From positions 1 to 17,255 of the forward strand of contig DATKYV010000248.1 of NCBI GenBank assembly GCA_035528275.1: a stretch of 17,255 bases of DNA, in the 5' to 3' direction. The DNA comes from DATKYV01 sp035528275. Lineage in GTDB: Bacteria > Acidobacteriota > Terriglobia > UBA7540. Below are positions 15,259 through 17,255 of this stretch, piece after piece (position 1 is the stretch's first letter; the number at the start of each line of letters is the position of its first letter). Under the pieces are notes generated by a model. That model had not been told where the DNA came from. It did not search any database and saw nothing but the letters and a program-made list of their open reading frames with translations. Made by a program: the position numbers and the translations under genes.

Positions 15259-16002
15259 TTACTCAAAGCCGCGGACCAGAAGAACCGCATTGAGCCCGCC
15301 GAAAGCAAAGGAGCTCGAGATGGCCACTCGAATCGGCCGCTCCCGTGCCTGGTTGGGAACATAGTCGAGATCACATTCCGGATCCGGCTCAGTGTAGTTG
15401 GCCGTGGGCGGAATGGCGCCTTTTTCAATCGCCATCACCGTGGCCACCAACTCCACTGCGCCTGTGGCGCCCATCACGTGGCCGTGCATCGATTTCGTCG
15501 AACTGATGGCGAGCCGGCGGGCGTGGTCCCCGAAAACTTCCTTGACCACCCGAGTCTCAACGGCGTCGTTCAATCGCGTCCCCGTACCGTGCGCGTTGAT
15601 GTAGTCGACTTCTTGGGGATTGGTGCGCGCCTCGTCCAACGCCATGCGAACGGCTCGCGCGGGGCCGTCGACAGACGGCTGGGTAATGTGACTCGCGTCG
15701 GAGGAGAGTCCGTAGCCGGCCAATTCGGCATGGATCTTGGCTCCTCGCGCTCGCGCGTGCTCCAATTCTTCCAGCACCAGGCTGCCCGCACCTTCACCGA
15801 TGACCAGGCCATCGCGGTCCGCAGAAAACGGGCGGCAGGCGCGGCTCGCATCCCCATTTCCCGCCGCCATCACCCGAACCGATTCCCAGGAGCGAATCAT
15901 GCCGTAGGTGATCGGCGCATCGCTTCCACCCGCGAGCATCACATCGGCGATCCCAAGCTTGATGAGATGGTACGCCTCACCGATGGCGTGACCCGCCCTG
16001 GT
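15259..16002 (-). pseudogene. beta-ketoacyl-ACP synthase (FabF-like), N-terminal part missing
   Basis: This is the C-terminal 247 codons of a condensing enzyme of about 410-420 residues. The visible sequence starts GHAIGEAYHLIKLG and goes on through ADVMLAGGSDA, INAHGTGTRLND (first catalytic His), SSTKSMHGHVMGATGAVE (Lys and second His) and SSSFAFGGLNAVLL. The active-site Cys block should lie immediately before this, but a TGA stands at 16005-16003. Only 240 bases remain before the divergent polX gene, too few for the missing 165 residues. In another frame TGC GCT ACA TCT (16016-16005) gives C-A-T-S, and codons upstream read GNVKVTARGQE. Both may be eroded traces of the TACxS region. A GTG at 15942 could start only a truncated product. 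Confidence 0.85.
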
Positions 16003-16151
16003 TCAGATGTAGCGCAAAGCCGTTCCGCTGCACTCTTGCCCGCGTGCCGTTACCTTGACGTTCCCGCCGCCCCGAAGGGAAGAGTCCCAGAAAGGATAAC
16101 CCCAAATGGCGGCGACTTCCGCTGTTTTCTTTTCAACCCGACCGAACCCCG

Positions 16152-16177
16152 CGGCCGCGCGCTTGACCGCGCGGCCG
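16152..16177. repeat. GC-only inverted repeat upstream of polX
   Basis: CGGCCGCGCG (16152-16161) and CGCGCGGCCG (16168-16177) form a perfect ten-pair all-GC stem around the six-base loop CTTGAC. On the + strand only TTT follows. It stands between the divergent ketosynthase remnant and polX, about 70 bases before the polX start. It may be a relic terminator from a lost upstream gene or a structured part of the polX leader. Confidence 0.6.
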
Positions 16178-16204
16178 TTTCGTCTCGCACCGGGTATGGT
16201 AATC

Positions 16205-16210
16205 TACAAT
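16205..16210 (+). promoter_or_regulatory. possible -10 box of polX
   Basis: TACAAT matches five of six consensus positions. It would place the start near 16217, about 30 bases before the ATG, downstream of the GC-rich hairpin. No good -35 is seen. Confidence 0.25.
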
Positions 16211-16246
16211 CCGTATCCCGCTGACTCGTGGCCCGGGGAGACGCGC

Positions 16247-17255
16247 ATGGAAAACCGTGAGATCGCCGCGGTCTTCGAAGAAATCTCCAACCTCATCAAG
16301 ATTGTTCAGGACGACCCCAAGTGGCAGTTCAAGGCCGCCGCCTACGACCGCGCCGTGCGCTCCATCGAGGGCCTCGGGGAGCGCCTGGAGGACATGGCGC
16401 GCGATCCCAACCGCAAGCTGACGGACATCCCGGGAATCGGCGCCGACCTCGCCGGCAAGATCAAAGAGCTGGTCGAGACCCGCCGATGCCAATACCACCA
16501 GGAGCAGCTCAAGAAGATACCCGCATCCCTCCTCGATTTGCTCGAGTTACAGACCGTGGGCCCGCAGAAGGTGCGCCTCTTTCACAAGCAGTTGAACGTC
16601 CAGAGTGTATACGACCTCGAGGCCGCGGCGAAGGCGGGACGCCTGCGCGAACTACCGGGAATGAGCGCCAAGTCCGAGGAGAACGTCCTGAAGGCCATCG
16701 AAGTTTTTCGCCGCGCCGTGGGCCGATTTCGGCTGGATACGGCTTCCAGGACGGCCGAGGTCCTGGTGGATTATCTCCGCAAGTTCAAAGGGGTCGAAGA
16801 GGTCACGCCGGCCGGGTCCTTACGGCGAGGTCGCGAGACGGTGGGCGACCTCGACTTGCTGGTCACCGGGAGTAACCACGCGGGAATCGCCGACCACTTC
16901 GTGAAGTTCCCGGGCGTCGCCGAGATTCTCGCCAAGGGCAAGGACAAGGTAAGCGTGAAGCTCGAGAACGATCTTCAGGTGGACGTCCGGCTGCTCGAAA
17001 GCCAGTCCTACGGCGCAGCCTTGCAGTATTTCACCGGCTCCAAGGAACACAACGTGGCCCTGCGCGAACGCGCCAAGCGCAAGGGGTGGAAGCTGAACGA
17101 ATACGGGCTATTTGAGGGCGATAAGGTCATCGCCAGCCGCACGGAAGAGGACATCTACGAGAAGCTGGGACTGGAATGGATCCCGCCCGAGCTTCGGGAA
17201 AACCTCGGGGAGATCGAAGCGGCCGAAAAGGGAAAGCTGCCGCGGCTGGTGGAGC
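16247..17255 (+). CDS. polX: family X DNA polymerase, 3' partial
   Basis: A repair polymerase that fills short gaps; bacterial PolX proteins usually also carry a C-terminal PHP nuclease domain. The first 336 codons are present. Helix-hairpin-helix motifs occur at LTDIPGIGADLAGKIKEL (residues about 60-77) and LELQTVGPQKVRLF (about 100-113), and a degenerate one at LRELPGMSAKSEENVL. The nucleotidyltransferase signature is GSLRRGRETVGDLDLLV, with the two metal-binding Asp in DLD. The third Asp is in LQVDVRLL, so the polymerase centre is complete. FTGSKEHNVALRERAKRKG follows. The window ends before the PHP domain. ATG 16247 is supported by GGGGAG six bases upstream. The gene is divergent from the decaying biosynthetic cluster. 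Confidence 0.94.
   Translation, partial: MENREIAAVFEEISNLIKIVQDDPKWQFKAAAYDRAVRSIEGLGERLEDMARDPNRKLTDIPGIGADLAGKIKELVETRRCQYHQEQLKKIPASLLDLLELQTVGPQKVRLFHKQLNVQSVYDLEAAAKAGRLRELPGMSAKSEENVLKAIEVFRRAVGRFRLDTASRTAEVLVDYLRKFKGVEEVTPAGSLRRGRETVGDLDLLVTGSNHAGIADHFVKFPGVAEILAKGKDKVSVKLENDLQVDVRLLESQSYGAALQYFTGSKEHNVALRERAKRKGWKLNEYGLFEGDKVIASRTEEDIYEKLGLEWIPPELRENLGEIEAAEKGKLPRLVE

Noticed and set aside
15244..16224. Open frame of 326 codons on the + strand opposite the ketosynthase remnant
   Set aside because: The ketosynthase motifs on the - strand explain the sequence; the + frame is a GC-driven shadow.
1..17255. tRNA or rRNA genes, CRISPR arrays, insertion sequences with transposase
   Set aside because: None was found on reading both strands; no transposase, integrase or spaced direct-repeat array is present.

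Overview
The window is a stretch of GC-rich bacterial chromosome. Gene content and style (hemA-hemC followed by a cobA/hemD fusion, a LytTR response regulator, many small exported proteins of unknown function, heptanucleotide repeats between genes) fit Acidobacteriota or a related soil phylum. That placement is inference and no marker gene here proves it.

Left part, + strand (1-3515): a tetrapyrrole operon. The 3' two thirds or more of hemA is followed by hemC and a two-domain cobA-hemD gene, giving the route from glutamyl-tRNA through hydroxymethylbilane and uroporphyrinogen III to precorrin-2. hemL and hemB are not in the window. The hemA-hemC gap holds a 14-bp inverted repeat built from heptamers. 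Next, on the - strand (3636-5109), is a noticeably more AT-rich gene for an AlbA_2/Schlafen-type regulator-like protein. It is split by a one-base frameshift and looks horizontally acquired.

Middle (5134-11144): an orphan LytTR response regulator (-), then on + a small exported Cys-containing protein, a NUDIX ADP-ribose pyrophosphatase, and a cold-shock protein. The cold-shock gene has a structured leader with its own promoter and a terminator hairpin upstream of its ribosome binding site. These are followed by an exported protein of unknown function and a pabB-pabC pair, which makes p-aminobenzoate for folate. pabB may be translated from a leaderless mRNA.

Right part, - strand (11222-16002): a co-directional set in the order beta-ketoacyl-ACP synthase, MGDG-synthase-like glycosyltransferase, PaaK-like acyl/aryl-CoA ligase, MtnX-like HAD phosphatase, class III aminotransferase. 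It looks like a lipid or polyketide-type biosynthetic operon, but it is decaying. The ketosynthase lacks its N-terminal half with the active-site Cys, the ligase has in-frame TGA and TAG codons, and the aminotransferase lacks its N-terminal half. Only the glycosyltransferase and the phosphatase are intact. The intact housekeeping genes on both sides argue against general sequence error. The window ends inside a + strand family X DNA polymerase gene (polX, from 16247).
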